Below are positions 62,831 through 64,000 of a stretch of 64,000 nucleotides of DNA, piece after piece (the stretch's first letter is position 1; each line of letters starts with the position of its first letter). The DNA lies in the NCBI GenBank assembly GCA_028023455.1, contig JAQFVV010006342.1, positions 2,005,001 through 2,069,000 of the forward strand, in the 5' to 3' direction. Position numbers and translations under genes: made by a program. This DNA comes from Epiperipatus broadwayi. Taxonomy: Eukaryota > Onychophora > Udeonychophora > Euonychophora > Peripatidae. Under the pieces are notes generated by a model that was not told the origin of the DNA, did not search any database, and saw only the letters and a program-made list of their open reading frames with translations.

Positions 62831-64000
62831 TTAATAAATAATATATATATATAGGGAGCATACCAATAGCTCAAAAAAAAGCTCTTATTGATGTGTGATA
62901 AGAGAAAAATATTTCAAATCTCTATCTAGAATATTCCTACCCCCAGACCAATTGTTTTTGAGCTTTTGGCTCACCTCAATGTCACACAATATATGATTTG
63001 TTTTATATATATATATAAACTTATTCATTTATGGAATGTTATCATTATTAGCACCAGGAAGAATTTCATTAGCTAAATTAAATAAAACCACATGTCATTA
63101 TTTTTCAAAACTTAAATGAATCATCTTCATGGCAAATGTCTGGGATTAGACTATTATTTATTACTAAATTTCTCATAAAACTAATTTTTGGATTAACGGA
63201 GAAATCAAACAAAGTATTGAATGCAATATGAATACCTTTAAATTCTCACAATAATTATGTTTAGACACAGACCAAGTTAGTAAATTCAGTTTACAAGGTA
63301 TTTTTAATTTATAATAATCTTTGATGTTTTCTAAAGCTTTTATCAATCAACAGCTACCAAAGCAATTAAATCTCCAGGGAATTAATTTTTATTTAATTTG
63401 TTTTTAATTTTTAGAATTTGTATATCTATGGGATTTTTTCCCCTAGCTTCTTCTTTCTATATATCACTATAGAATTTTAGGTAATACATTTATTTTCTTC
63501 TGACACATATTTTAAGTAAATATTTTTTTATTTTCATGCAAATAATATGTAAAACTTAGTAAAACCATCATACAAAGAAGATATAAGGTATATGCTATAT
63601 CATTATATATTTATACGAATGCAGTATTTGTTCTCTGGCTTAGAGAAAAATGCTTGAACCTAAATGAATGTATCTTAAGGGACATTTTTTTATGCTGATC
63701 TAATTGACATTATAAAAAAAACAAGCCTCATGAACTTCTTACATTTACAGTATTCTTATATATACTTGCTCTTTGTCTTTTTATATTGGCTATATCTAAA
63801 TTTGACATGTTTAAAGCATCTTAATTATAAGAACATTTTCTAGTGACTATCTCATCATTAATGATATTGTAATCATTCACAAAAATTTTGTAACTTCTTT
63901 ACAACTTTTATAAAAATGATCTATTATTTGTAATTTAAAAATTACTAGTATATTTTTCAAATAATACTCATGTATTAATTGACAGTAACTCATTTTGCAT
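62831..64000. other. No recognisable content
   Basis: AT-rich to the end of the window. No supported genes or repeats. Confidence 0.45.

Overview
The window is very AT-rich metazoan genomic DNA made almost entirely of transposable elements, their broken remains and simple repeats. I found no host protein-coding gene that I can support. Penelope-like elements (PLEs) with GIY-YIG endonucleases, RTE-type and other LINEs, mariner and hAT relics, MITEs, tRNA-derived SINEs and kilobase-scale GATA arrays all point to an invertebrate animal. I could not fix the phylum (mollusc, arthropod or cnidarian) from the sequence.

Layout. 1-4455: decayed PLE (PLE1) between two direct pseudo-LTRs. Each pLTR carries a tRNA-like segment and a hammerhead-ribozyme-like motif; the right one is split by a 0.7 kb insertion with an 18-bp target duplication. 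5905-7500: foldback element, LINE 3' remnant and SINE. 7553-8341: near-perfect 384-bp-arm palindrome. 8367-19173: a complete but disabled minus-strand Ty3/gypsy element with 2.5 kb LTRs, gag-protease-RT-RNaseH-integrase, a 469-bp tandem duplication inside RT, and a 5' LTR showing a striking excess of small deletions. 19410-23270: palindrome, MITE with 8-bp TSD, SINEs, and a tRNA-like retrocopy with an 11-bp TSD. 24661-31010: nested array in which a minus-strand LINE is interrupted by a second PLE (PLE2, 14-bp TSD). PLE2 keeps a 542-aa RT/GIY-YIG reading frame but is itself interrupted by about 0.75 kb of unrelated DNA with promoter-like features.

35813-41700: GATA/GGGT arrays flanking a degraded RTE LINE that holds a three-copy internal tandem repeat. 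42090-45410: two mariner relics and a palindrome. 46760-47300: LINE fragment. 48231-52863: minisatellite, inverted and direct repeats, RTE 3' fragment, a clean 505-bp hAT-type MITE with 8-bp TSD, and a foldback MITE. 56260-57440: hAT transposase pseudogene of the ZBED5/GTF2IRD2-like type. 58880-62830: dispersed repeats, (ATT)n arrays and a weak LINE trace. Long stretches between these have no recognisable content.

How the parts relate. The recurring theme is PLE biology: two PLEs, each with an inverted fragment of its own body placed upstream, plus at least six further places where a compact CTGANGA-stem-GAAA (hammerhead-like) motif recurs, often in both arms of a palindrome. This is the best candidate for something unusual here. 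It rests on reading motifs by eye, not on folding or database searches.
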